64,000 nucleotides of DNA from Jaltomata sinuosa (Eukaryota; Streptophyta; Magnoliopsida; Solanales; Solanaceae). Below are positions 47,048-58,684 of the stretch, piece by piece; positions within the stretch are counted from its first letter, which is position 1; the number at the start of each line of letters is the position of its first letter. The translations under genes were made by a program, and so were the position numbers. The notes beneath the pieces are model-generated. The model saw nothing but the letters and a program-made list of their open reading frames with translations. It was not told the origin of the DNA and ran no database searches. The DNA is taken from NCBI GenBank assembly GCA_003996215.1, contig QJPP01000277.1:682001-746000 (forward strand), read 5' to 3'.

Positions 47048-48766
47048 TAAGGGCGCCTGGGGTTCAAAGTTGCCATCTATATATAGAATTTTTGCATATA
47101 CCCTCAACTCACCCCTTTGGTTCGAATCAACCGCTCTACCGTATCAACATACAAACCACCATCTCTGAAGTATATAACACACCGAACTTCTAGTCCACAA
47201 TGGTCGAGTCTAATAAACACTAGAACCCAACATAAAAGACAACCCCAAAAGATCCAACTAAATAAGCATTCAAACTCTCGGCAAACGAATGGTGACCACC
47301 AGTATTTAAGTATCAATAGAACTCAAAATAGCCTCGCTAGCCTCAACCTGTACAACCTGTTCACATAGAGCATACACCACTGATGAACCTCGAACTTACA
47401 CCGTTGAGTTTGTCCAACCGTGAAAGAAGGAACCTCCTACTATCTAGAATACTGTCGAAATATGGAATGTCCAGCCTAACTCAAAGGCTAGCTAAGGACT
47501 AGGTGTCCAAGTCCAACTGTAACTCCACAACTGAAATGGGGAAACTAAGTCGCCCAAACTCCATGCCTCCAACCTAAGCAACTACAACTGAAAAGAACTA
47601 ACCATAAACCATCTGGAATAGTTTGCTAGCCCACGATTCTGAAACCCAACTTTAAAATTGCCAACCAAGGCCTTTGTCAAACCCATATGCTGTTAATGAA
47701 TCTTTAGGAATCGAAGCCAACTAGGCTTTGAATCACAAGTTGCCAAAACCACAGTTGTTACTGAAATTTCAAACCCATCAAAGGAAAACCACTGCAATCT
47801 GTAGTCGGTAAAATCAAATCACCAACACACGATCCCAAAGCAAACCTTTGTCGTCACCTTAGTCAACTACTGAAACACATAAGCACGAATAAGGAGTCAT
47901 CTCCCTCCTTTTACAACTAAACAAAACCCTTCCTTAGAATATGCTAAACCTTACAAACTCCTTATCAAATAAAATCTAGGGCCATTACCTTAGTTCTGAC
48001 ATCTATATTGCCAAACTCAATAAAGCAGGAGAAGAATGGGCCGGATGCCCAACTCACCCAAACTGCTACGAATACACCTCAACCATGAGGCTACGATCAA
48101 TATGTAGTCAAAAATGGTAAAGCCAAAACTCAATCAAAATACTAAATCAAAAGCTCAGCCAGAGGCCTACGATCGAAATTCATTCCAACTGGATCCAGGG
48201 AGACAATAAAACAGCCCAACCAAATAAGAAACTGAGGGAGACCATGGGAACAACCCACATACCTGCCAACCTCCTAACCAATAAAACAAAGAGGATTGAT
48301 TCTAATCACCCAAAAAACCGAACCAATCTATGCATGCTAGCATAACTGACACCTCTCAACTTAAGTCAAAGCTCAAACTCTGGCACAACTATTGGTAGCA
48401 CATCAAACCAACACCAAAACCTCTAGCAAAAGCTAGGAAACAGCCTAGGCAACAACCATCTAGGACTACTCTAGAGGGAAGACTCAATACAAGCCTAGAG
48501 CCACAACAAAACTAGAAAACAAACCCAACCAGAAAAGAGACTTGCCAGAACTACCCACGAGCTATAACTCTGGGTAAAACACCTCACAAGGATAACTCAC
48601 CCTATTCACTACTAAGGAATAATCTACCAAGAAAGCAATGCAAGATACTATAATTCAAGTAGCCAATCAACTAAACAAGTAGCAGGTAAGCGCATAAGCA
48701 AAAAATGAAAAAAGGGATAGAATCGCAATGCAAGTAGGACCATCACAAGCCAAAGGTAGCAAAAGC
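47048..48766 (-). other. T4 interior, mostly unrecognisable
   Basis: No usable open frame. At 47465-47520 the words GCCTAACTCAAAGGCTAGCT and AAGGACTAGGTGTCCAAGTC resemble the RNase H-integrase linker of T1 (about 4905-4960). The rest, up to 48766, gives no clear domain to me. It may be strongly decayed pol or a foreign insert. Confidence 0.35.
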
Positions 48767-49575
48767 CTAACCTGGTGCAACTATCTCAGGAACCTCTACC
48801 TTTGGCCCACCAGGAAGGGCATCAGACTGACGGAATCTAACTCTGGACTGAGTAGACGAAGCTGAAAGCTCTGCCATCCCTCGCCGGGAACAAGCTCTAT
48901 AAAGGTGACCAACCTCCCCACAATCATAACAACCAAGCTGAACAGGATACAGAATCGTGGGGCAATTACTAGAAAAGTTCCCATGCTTACCACATCGAAA
49001 ATAGCCTCTACCAGATGAAGTCCAACGAGAAGATCTCATGGAACCTGCCGGCCACCACGGCCTACACAACCTAAAAGCGAACCTCAAAGAACCTGACCCA
49101 TAACAAATCCACTCTGCTCGACAGGCCCTCTACCATCACCCTTTGAAACCTGTAGGGTAACTAAAATTGGTCGGGTAGATAAGAAGCAATGGAACCTATC
49201 TCTGGGGGAGAACCCCCTACCTCGAGCCTAAAAACCTCGGGAACTATCCTGGTGATGACATTTCATAGCACCACCTCCATAAGCCTCATAGTCCAACACC
49301 GACATAAAACCCTAGTGGAGAACTGGAAGCTCAACCCTAGATGAAGCAGTGCTTGTAGAACCGGCTACTGAAACACCTACCGGAGGACTGAGAGTCCTAG
49401 ACACGGTGTCTTGAAGAACTGGGATAGCTATAGATCTAATCAGAGGCTGGGTTGACCCTACACCCCTTATCTGGTGTGGGAAACACTCACTCTGAAGCCC
49501 TAGCACTCACCGAAGCACTAAAGCAATAGGCACAGAAGCCTCGACACCAATCGTTGTCGAACTCATCTTAGGCAT
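48767..49575 (-). pseudogene. T4 gag (two zinc knuckles, capsid largely lost)
   Basis: Minus strand. The start is ATG at 49573-49575 (MPKMSSTTIGVEASVPIALV) with TGA after 22 codons (49507-49509). The C-terminal part is open at 48767-49087: first knuckle YFRCGKHGNFSSNCP (the first Cys is Tyr, the His is Asn), second knuckle CYDCGEVGHLYRAC, a complete CCHC. The stretch between holds little capsid; compared with T1 gag it is several hundred bases too short. Confidence 0.75.
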
Positions 49576-49761
49576 CAGAGAAGGAATGAAACAATCCAAG
49601 TTTAGAAGTCAATAGAGCCAAGAGCGCACGATAAGGAGCCAAGAAGATGAAATCGTTCCTAACAATGCCCTGCAGCCTCCCGCAGATAAGATATGGATGT
49701 CATTATACCGATCCGTGAGACTCTACGTAGACACTTGCTTCTGTACCACGACACTGGTGAA

Positions 49762-49779
49762 CCTAGAGCTCTGATACCA
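49762..49779 (-). other. T4 primer-binding site (initiator-Met tRNA)
   Basis: The minus strand reads TTGGTATCAGAGCTCTAGGT, three bases inside the LTR start at 49783. Confidence 0.88.
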
Positions 49780-49782
49780 AGC

Positions 49783-52700
49783 TGTCATAACCCAATTTCT
49801 CAGGTCATGATGACACCTACAACCCCTCAGTAGAAGAACCAATTCTCGTAGCCTAACACAGTTAGTAATGGGCTACTACCTAACCAATACTCACAATAAA
49901 CATAAATAAGCGGAAGTAGAATGGAAAGATAGATAACGCGGAAGCAAATAACCCGAATATATACATAAGGAACTACACCAACCCCAAGACTTAGTATCAA
50001 TAGTACAAAAGCTTCTAATAGAACACAAGTGCTAGAAGTAACAAAATACAATATAAATCCGTCTCCGAAAGTACAAAGAGCAACAGTGCCAAAAGATGAG
50101 ATGTGGTCAAGCCCCGGCTGTCAGGCGCTCACCCTAATCTCGAATGTCCAAAAGCTGCACGAGTCTCCAACGCAATCAACAGTGAAAGCTCAACTAATAT
50201 TTGCACCAAAAAGATGCAGCGATGTAGTATGAGCACCAAGACAATGGGTACTCAGTATTCATCATCGGCCGACTAAGCGCATAGAAGATATAAAAACAAT
50301 ATGTAGCAGATAGCAAGAAATCAGTCACAGAAGTAATAGAGAAAGCACAAGGGACTAGCACAGAGCACAGACAACCAAGAGTTACAAGTATACATGCTAG
50401 CACAAACATATACATAACATAGAACACAGGTGTAAGAAAGAGGGACACACCTAGGATCCTCGCAATAATAGTATAAGTAAATAAAGAGAGAGAGTTGAGA
50501 AAATAGCGGTATACCGGTAACCTCAAGTAAAAGAAAAAGAAGGGAAGCAGTCTAACATACTCAAGATGGAATCAACAAGCATAAGGAACAAGCATAAGGA
50601 AATCATAACACCAATCCAACTTCAAGATAGCATAAACAGGAATCCACCTCACAAGTACAAACCTAGGATGGAATAACTAACCCACAATAACCAAGAAATA
50701 CTACTCAAATCTTGATAAGAATGGGACCAGAAACTCACAATCTGCTCAGAAAGCCAAACAAAAGTGCCTCAATAAGATAGGACTCTCTAGCCCTCTCAAT
50801 AATCAAAATCCCACAACCGGCGCCTCAACAGGCTAATAATCGTTAAATCACCAAGAAACAAGGACCATAACAAGCTCTATAAAGCAACAAGAGTAATCTA
50901 AACTACCTACAGTCCCAACGGCCGTCCATACAACCGAGGAACGCAATCAAGTGAAAACAAACCTCCGGTCGCGCATACAACCGGAGCGTACACTGAGCAC
51001 ACATCAAACAAGGGTGGAATCGGCATGCAAAATGCATGGTAATGATATGATGTGAAAGTAACTGGTATGTTCCCCATCAAGTACCCCACGGGCCCATATA
51101 GAGGCGGGACCCATAGAAGGACTCTACCCATGTACCTCTACTCCGCTGTACACCCCTCCTCCTGGCGCGTGCGTCGGCCCGTAGCTAGTTGCCTAAGAAC
51201 GAAAGGTCCATGGAGGTTTAACCCTCAACCACATACAAAACCGCGCAATCTCATGTGTAGCTCAATATTTGGAATCTTGTAGTACATGTCCGGCTTTGAC
51301 TCGGGTCTAAAACAGTAGTAGTAACCTTAAAAGACCCTCTCAAAGGGTGCCCAAAGTATACGAGGGTCTAAATCAGTGATCAAAGTCTCAATAACCCTCT
51401 CAAAGAGTGCCCAGAGCGTATTCGACTCTAGATCAGTAATAAAATTGAGCCTGGTGCTCTGCCTAGCAAAGATTAGTACCAGTAATAAAATCAGTGTGAA
51501 ATCATCCAAAATCCCATTTTTATTATCAAATATTCCAAAAATGGGCCCTCGGGGCCATGCAAGTTTAGGAAAAACCGCCTATAGTGGCTCACACCCAAAA
51601 CCAAAGTAAAATATGCAGGAAAAATCTTTTTCATGGATGATATGCCCTCACACAAATATAAATTAGCCCAACGGCTCATAAATATTTCCTATCGGCCCTT
51701 CAATGGCTCAACAGCTCTACAACAGTCATAACCAGCCTAAAAGGATACCTATATGTCCGAGACTCGTGGACATTCCCAAATAACCCACCATCTATGTTCC
51801 AGAGTCAATACAAGGCCACACAGGACCATAAGGGTAATATACAATACTACTTGAATACTATAAACAACGTATGAAATAAAAGGATAGAAAAGGCGGACAA
51901 GGTCTGGGGTACCAACCTAAAACAACCCACCCAAGGATGCTAATAAATGCAGTTATAGCCTATATACGCAGATTCTAGGTAGGGGAATCCATAACCTACC
52001 TATCATCCAATGACTAGCTGCGGGAACGACGTCGTCCAGGTTCGAACTACTCCGTGAAGCTCCAAATTACAAAACCACTATCAATACAATAATCTATATG
52101 TCAAAACAAGACTAACAATACCCATAATGCTATAGAAATAGATGTGTCAAACTTTGGGTCATCGGCGAGCCTGTGGGCCCCACAACCCAAAACCGAAAAT
52201 AGAAGAGCGCACCATGATCACCACACTCCTAAGTGTGCATGAATTTAACAGATTGAAGCAGATAAAACTCACTAATAAATATGGACGAACAATCAAGGCC
52301 AAGGAATGTGCACCCCAACACCAAGAATTGAGCCAAAACAGTGCTTAGACGAGCTTGGAGCCATTATCAATGGAGAAATCAGTTTTAGAGTGAAGAAGAC
52401 GAAGTTGGGGACTTATATACTACACAGGGGTCCTTCATCATGATCACAATGGGACCCCTCGCGGTAGCGAGGACCATGCTGGCTAGACCATCGCGATCGT
52501 GATGGCTCGCCACGCGGTCGCGAAGAACAAGGGAGGACGGGCTTCATCGTGATCGTGATAGGAGATCACACAATTGCGAAGATCAAGGCACCAGGTGATC
52601 CATCGCGGTCATGAGGAACGAGGCTCACGATCGCAATTAAGGCCCAAAGCCTGCACCTGCAACAACCAAAAACCTATAATCAAAGTGGAAACGACGCTCC

Positions 52701-53261
52701 GGACTCAATGGAATCAATGAAACTTCCATACAAGGTCATTTTAGAAGAATGTTGACCAAATTCAACATTACCCAATGCCAACCAAACACCCAAAATAAGC
52801 CCGGGTCACTCAGGACCCGAACGAACTAACTATCTAACAGAAACTCAGCATTTCAGAGCTAACAGCGCTGACGGAATTTTGATCTGAGGCCATCTTCTCT
52901 GAATATTGACCAAAGTCAACCAATCAAGCCCAACTGGATTGAAAACACATAATGAGAGTGAATTACAAGCTGAAAAGCTCCCGAATCACGACCAAGGTCC
53001 CATTAGACCAAAGTCCACGCTCCAGAGCTAACAAAACTGTCAGAATTTAATTTCGAGCACATTCACCAAGAATGTTGACTGAAGTCAACGATTTCAAAAG
53101 CCTAAAGCTCTAAAACAAGGAACGGCCAAAAAGACCAAACAAACGGCTCGGGTACCGAATTATCGATCCCAGCAAGCCATAAATGACTTGGAGACGCTAT
53201 AGGCAAGCTCTAATGGTACAAGAAAGGTGAAAACACGTAAATGACCGGAAGGGTCATTACA
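49783..53261 (-). repeat. T4 5' LTR (3479 bp)
   Basis: TGTCATAACCC at 49783 to GGGTCATTACA at 53261. Same family as the solo LTR, but its promoter words are mainly of the GATCGCGA type. A single copy of the 45-bp unit is at about 51440-51490, and two copies of a longer unit with CCCTCTCAAAGGG (an inverted repeat) at about 51330-51420. Confidence 0.9.
52408..52645 (-). promoter_or_regulatory. T4 LTR promoter: mixed palindrome words and TATA box
   Basis: Words TCATGATCACAATGG, CTCGCGGTAGCGAGG, ATCGCGATCGTGATGG, CGCGGTCGCGAAG, ATCGTGATCGTGAT, CACAATTGCGAAG, ACGATCGCAATTAAGG. The last two contain CAATT, the core of the solo-LTR word, so both words occur together. The minus strand then reads GTAGTATATAAGTCC (about 52409-52423), a strong TATA box. 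Confidence 0.65.
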
Positions 53262-53266
53262 TTAAA
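53262..53266. repeat. Right target-site duplication of T4 (TTAAA)
   Basis: Identical to 46919-46923; the T5 LTR resumes after it and ends at 53359. Confidence 0.85.
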
Positions 53267-53667
53267 TGAATAGTTCAAAATTTCAATGAGGAATTTACGG
53301 GAAGGGCCTTTTATTGAAAAGGAGTTCTAGTACTCAAAACAACCTAATGGGTCATTACAATAATTTAGTAATTTTAGGTGAAATATGTATATTCTATATT
53401 TATTTATATAGAAGTATATAAATTTTACTTAAAGTGATACTTTTGAAATTATTCTAAATGAAAATCACGTTTAAAGATAAAAAGTGCTACGTTTTCCTCA
53501 AAAATTTATTTAAAAGAAGAAATGATTGTATGATTAGTTCTTTGATTTTAAAATAGGTTAATTATATTTTATAAAATAACTATTCTTAATTGTTAAAGCT
53601 AGAAGCTCATTTGATTAATTAGAGATTTAATTCATTTGTTTCAATTTCGGCCTAAACTCTTTAATAT

Positions 53668-53795
53668 AATCGGTATGGCCATATTTCATATCCAATGTGG
53701 TTACATTTTAAACCAAATCTGGCCACATTCGAAATGAAGTGGCCAGCTCTTTACTTTCAATTGGGTCAAATGTGGCCACATTTTGCAAATGTGGC
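53668..53795. repeat. TGTGGCCACA palindrome cluster
   Basis: Six words in about 130 bases: TATGGCCATA, ATGTGGTTACAT, CTGGCCACAT, GTGGCCAG, AAATGTGGCCACATTT, AAATGTGGCTA. The fifth (53768-53783) is a perfect 16-bp palindrome. Confidence 0.65.
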
Positions 53796-56079
53796 TATCC
53801 TATAAACTTAGCCTCACCTTAAATCATTTTCCAGCTAGCACCAAACCCAATTCCCTTATCCCATTTTATCACCACCAAACCCGAGCCCACTATCCTAATT
53901 CCCTTACACATCAGCATATACTCACATAAACACATTCACATATACACATCACCGCTAATATATTATTCTCTCAGCTCGACGCACCACACACGCTCCTTAT
54001 TTTCTCCCAAAGAGTGCACATAGTACTGCTAACGTACCCACTAGTACAATATCCCATTTGCCTACTTCTTCTTTGTTTCACTTAACAACAGAAACCCAGA
54101 AACATTTTCTCCATCAAATACACCTCCATACGACAACCATACTCAGCTCTAAACGACCCCAAAATCCCTCAAATTGTCACACCTCCATCTACTCTTTCTC
54201 ATCTTCATTTGTTGGTACGAAATAGTGAGTTTTCCAGGTTCTAGAAGAACCCAGATGCTCACAGGTGGCATCTCAACATTCATCACCGTGAATCATGGCG
54301 TAAACCCCTCAAAATCCATTGGTGTATGATTGAATTCATACCCATAAGGTACATACGTGTATTCATCACAAGAATCTGAAGTTGAATTTCAAATTCCCCC
54401 TAAATTCTTATGCAGAAATCCCAATTGTTTTCCCCTCATTTTTCACCCGTTACAAATCCTATATTTCCCTTATATAAATCCCTTCTTCTTCACTTAAAAA
54501 AGGGGCATTTTTTGGGTAGCAAGGCCTTGGAGAGTCTTTTTCTCAGGCTCTTAAGGAAACCTAAAAAATGAATTCTAATCCGAAGCCAAACTATACTGTT
54601 TGGTTGATTTTCTTGAAGGTCTCGTGCTTTTTTCCTTTTGTCATTGGAAAATCAAGAACCTCAACCTTCTAGTTCATCCAAAAGTCAATATAAGCACAAT
54701 ACTCGACTCGTTGTTCCAGTTTGCAGCCCAAAAAAAGGTAAAATCATCTCTTTAGTTTACTGTTTTCTCAGTCTTATTTGTGTGTTGGTTTGCCGCAGTT
54801 GGTTTGCTTGTGTGGAAGTTCATTTGGTATTTTGGTTGGATGTTGTTGATTTATTTGATCAAAGAAAATGGGTTGACTCCTTTGGGAAATAGGTGAGCTC
54901 GGGAGAAGCTTTGAACCCATTGGTTTGGCTTCTCCCGGGTGCTCCTAAAACCTGAAGGCTCCTTTTCTTTCCTTCTTGTTGTTCATTGTTCGAAGAATGT
55001 GTGGTTCAAGTTTGTATTTTTTTATATCTGTTCTTCATATCATTACAAAAACTTGATTGATATTTGGTTTATTGGTCGCTAAAGAATCAGTATTTTTGCG
55101 TTAATATAACTTAGTTTACATGATGATCATATTCGAGAACTTTCTTTGTTCATGATACAAAGTACGGTCCATGAATCTTTTGAGACTGCTCTACGATTGC
55201 TCTCAAAATTAGATGCTTAAGATGGGATTGAATCTTTCAAATGGTTTCTCCCTATCTAAAGAGCTTGTTCATCTCTGCTAGTAATACTCAGATTATTTAA
55301 GAGATTTGTTTGACTTGTTTGTGTTATCTAGAGCTTATCAAAAGAAAAGCAATCGAGTTTCTTTAAGATTTACTCTTTAGTTCTTCTTAAAGGAACAATC
55401 TTTGAAAGACTAAGGCTTCTTTTATAGCTTGTTGTTCTTCGAAGAGTCATCTTTCCCAACAGATGCCAAATTTCCCTCTAAGCATCTACTTTAGTCCATA
55501 AGACTATGAAAAGTTAAGAAGGAAGAATTTCAGTAGTTGTTAAGTAGCTCTTAGTTTACTGTGCTATGTATAAAAAATGAATTTCTCTAAAAAAACATGG
55601 ACAATATGACTTTTTTTTTGTTGTTTCTAAAAGCTGGGTTGGATAATGTTTTAGTATAACACATTCTTAAGGAGATAAGTATGGGGTATGCTAAAATACA
55701 GCCTAAATTTAAATCTGTAAGGGTAAAAACCTTTTCCTCCTATTCTGATAATAGTGTGATATCGTCTTAAGTCGCTTAGTTCTTGCTACTGCACGTTCAA
55801 GTTATTTCCATTTGCAGTTGAGATCATGAACTTTTAAAATCTCTAGCTATATGAAAGATTGTAAAGTGGCTATTGCCATTTGATTGAAAAAAAAATTCCC
55901 TTTTTAAATTGCAGTTAAGTTTGTAATGACATTTACTTATCATGAAGTATGAATCCCTGCTAATTTTTATCTCCTTTATTATGCATGAACACTTGGCGAA
56001 TCCAACGAGATTCTATCCCTTTCATGCATCTTCGCTGGGCGGGAGTCCACTCTTCTCAAGTCAGGCCTTGAACCATGCC

Positions 56080-56280
56080 TAAATATTCTAGTATATATCC
56101 TGATATACAAGGAAACAACAAGAAAAAATAGCAAGTATACAAGGGTATACCTGGATATATGTGAAGGATATGAAAAAGGGAAGCAAATATACATGATTAT
56201 ACACTGATATACAGTGTGTATACCAGCAAAAATGGAAAGAGGAAAGATGTGATATACAACTGATATACTAGTGGAGAGAT
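56080..56280. repeat. GATATAC/GTATAC short-word cluster
   Basis: About ten copies of TGATATAC, GTATAC or ATATACA in 200 bases, some as inverted pairs (ACTGATATACAGTGTGTATAC). It is not a regular tandem array. Confidence 0.6.
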
Positions 56281-57595
56281 GGACCAAAGTCCATGAAATT
56301 TAAGCCCAAAGACCTGGACAGCTTCTACAATGGGCCAAAAGGGGCCCAAATCTCAACTCTTCTTTTGCTTTACTTGCAACTTATCCATGTTAATTATTTT
56401 TAACTAATACTAACTATAGCTTAATCAAACCTAAATAAATCCCCTAAGCATTGTTATTTTTAATTTTATCTTTGCAATGTGTTTTATTCCAGTCTCGTAG
56501 CTCACTTTAGTCTTTGGTTAAACTGAACGAATTGGAGGTTTGGGCTAACTTGTCTAAAAAAGCATTTTTTTAAAAATAACAAATGTTTTCTCGTGTCCTA
56601 TCTTGCGTGATAATTTAGGGTCAAAGAATTATTGAATATTGTCTACATTTTAACCTTTTTTTTCAAATAAATTTAAAGGTTTCTTGGATTATTAATTCTT
56701 TCAAATTAGTTAAAGAATGAATCTTTCTTTTAAAAATAGGCCTTATTTTCTTTTAACTCCCATAATTGCATTGAGTAAATAAAATGAGTCCTTTAAAACC
56801 ATTTTGTTCAAAAAAGAGATTTTTTACTTGAATTTTTAATAATTCATTTCTTTGAATAATAATCGTTTAAGTAAATTTGCAAAACTTCGAATCTTTTTTG
56901 AATGAATTTTATTTTAGTTAAAATAAACTCCTTTGGCATTAAATTGAGTGATGTCATTTTCTTAAATTATGTTCTTTATAATAATCTCAAATATTTTCAT
57001 GCAAAAAGTCCAACTCTTTTGAAATTAGTCATCTTGATTTAAGTTAGTCAAAATTACTTTGGTCAACTATTTTAAACGGACGTTCTTAAGTGTCTTAAAA
57101 ACCTTCTTAAGATGTTACTTGAACCCTTACCCATTTTTCTAATTTTAAAGATTTATTTCTGTTTTTAAGTCTTTGAAATTCTTTTAAGTTTTCTTAATTT
57201 CTTTATAAAAATTAAGTGGCAACTCTATTTATTTTGAAATTATTTTGAAATTTTCTTTTATGTTTTGAAATAATTTTGAGGTTTTGAAAACCATTTTATT
57301 TTATTTTTTAAACCAAATAAATTCGAAAAGGGATAAAACAGAGTGCACATGACATCTTGAGCTCAATAATGATGTAGCCCAAGGAATAAATCTGTGAGGT
57401 CTATCAGACTCAAATGGACAATACATGATATTGCCTTGGATTGTGATACTTTTCATCTTAGTTTGTGTAACAACCTGTTCTGTCATTATTAAATGACACC
57501 TCATTATAGGTACGTGTTATGGAAACTTTTGAAAATACGATCTCAAATTAGTATGGGATGAAATGACAAAAAAATTTAGAATTTAAAATTTAGGG

Positions 57596-57702
57596 TCCTG
57601 CTATAGCGAGAAATTTTCCGCTATAGCGGTGTCGCCGTAGTGGCTGGTAGGCTGCTATAGCGGCATGACGGGTCCAGTAACCTCATAAAAATTTTATAAT
57701 TC
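57596..57702 (+). promoter_or_regulatory. LTR D promoter: CGCTATAGCG words and TATA region
   Basis: Words GCTATAGCGAG, CCGCTATAGCGG, GCCGTAGTGG, GCTATAGCGGC in 75 bases. CCGCTATAGCGG at 57618-57629 is a perfect 12-bp palindrome. CATAAAAATTTTATAATTC and a CT-rich leader follow directly. Same order, palindromes then TATA, as in the minus-strand LTRs. Confidence 0.62.
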
Positions 57703-58684
57703 TCTTTTCTCCTCTTTAGTTGTAAAAAGGATAAGGTTTACTCTTAAACTCCTCCTAGGGTTACCTCATGGCCTGGGAGTAATGGAGAGGAGGAATTTTG
57801 CATTAATGAGGTAAAAACCATGGTTTCTCTGCTGATTTTACGCTAGAATTCATCTTCATGGAGTTAAAGGCTCATGTTCATGCCTCCATAGCAGCTGCTT
57901 AGCGTTCGCGTAGACTAGATTTAGCTAAGTAGTTTAGACCTAGGTTAGAAAGCACGAGCATAACATAGACTGATGGGAGATTTCACACTTAGGCCTTCGG
58001 GTTGGCTGAGAAATTGTTGTTATGTCATGATATTAAAATTGTTCATGAAAATTATGTGTTTATATCACTATTGTTCGCCAATGCATGATTAAACAATGGG
58101 GTAGTACCAGAATTTGGGTTAGACTAATATAAACACCTATTCGGGAAGGGTGGCTAATGATTGGTAGTCAGGTTCTTGACTTGGTTATTATCTATACTAA
58201 TTGCACTTGACTGAATTATCTTTTGTTGGTTGAAGAGGCTAAATGATGTGTGATTTAGGTAAAAGTAATTGTTCAGTGTGCATGGTTGTACTTGTTTTCA
58301 AGGTTACTGTTATGTTCCCAATTATTATTGAGGTGTAACCGAAACATATTGACTACACGTAATAAATTGAATAAAACTAAGTCAGCAAGGAAAAGTGAAT
58401 GACTATTTGATATCCTAATTGTTAATCATATGCAATGGGTTTAATTGGAAGCTTGTTGGCTTTACTAGTGTTATTTTCTATTATCATTGAGGTTATGATT
58501 GTATCGATATCTATCATTATTGTGCAATTTAGCGATATTTGGACATCTCCACAGGATTGGATGATATAAGGTTGGCAGACACTTGATTTCTAGGATTTGG
58601 TAAATGGAAAAGAGCTTGTCCCGTGTAGGTCATGGCTAGTGGGTGACCATAAGACTCTTAGCATGTGTGTATAATTATTTGGTG

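Larger units (their letters stand above)
46924..53261 (-). mobile_element. T4: Ty3/gypsy element with most of 3' LTR and pol lost
   Basis: Left edge: the first 124 bases of an LTR (46924-47047). Right: full 5' LTR 49783-53261, with primer site and gag next to it. TTAAA flanks both ends (46919-46923 and 53262-53266), a perfect target duplication, so both outer edges belong to one insertion although the left LTR is nearly gone. pol is reduced to scraps. Confidence 0.85.
41109..53359 (-). mobile_element. T5 5' LTR in three pieces (41109-41329, 45029-46923, 53267-53359)
   Basis: Starts TGTAACAACCC at 41109 after the primer site and ends GGGTCATTACA at 53359. Removing the solo LTR (41330-45023 plus one target copy) and T4 (46924-53261 plus one target copy) joins three pieces into one LTR of about 2.2 kb with proper TG...CA ends. 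The middle piece holds AT-rich sequence with repeated GCATGGACTATCTCCACGTG-type words (about 45530-45690). No gene is present. Confidence 0.75.
53360..57466 (+). other. AT-rich region, possibly LTR and leader of a Tat/Ogre-like element
   Basis: No credible gene. Features seen: a cluster of TGTGGCCACA words (53668-53795), a TATA-like TTATATAAATCCC (54473-54485), short-word repeats of GATATAC (56080-56280), and ATTAAGTGGCAACTCT at 57211-57226. The last resembles the TGGCGACTC primer site (Arg tRNA) of Tat/Ogre elements with CG changed to CA. If so, the LTR would end near 57213. I cannot find a second LTR or any pol, so this is a weak assignment. Confidence 0.35.

Noticed and set aside
47112..47140. 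GGTTCGAATC as a tRNA or SINE B box
   Set aside because: No A box or cloverleaf arms at the right distance on the plus strand, and no poly(A) or target duplication around it.
54638..54892. 84-codon frame with a Ser-rich start
   Set aside because: Short, turns hydrophobic after a GT-like splice-site sequence, and lies in an AT-rich LTR-like region. A small exon cannot be excluded, but nothing supports it.
55979..56287. 102-codon minus-strand frame with apparent membrane segments
   Set aside because: Made by the GATATAC word cluster; hydrophobicity is due to AT-rich composition.
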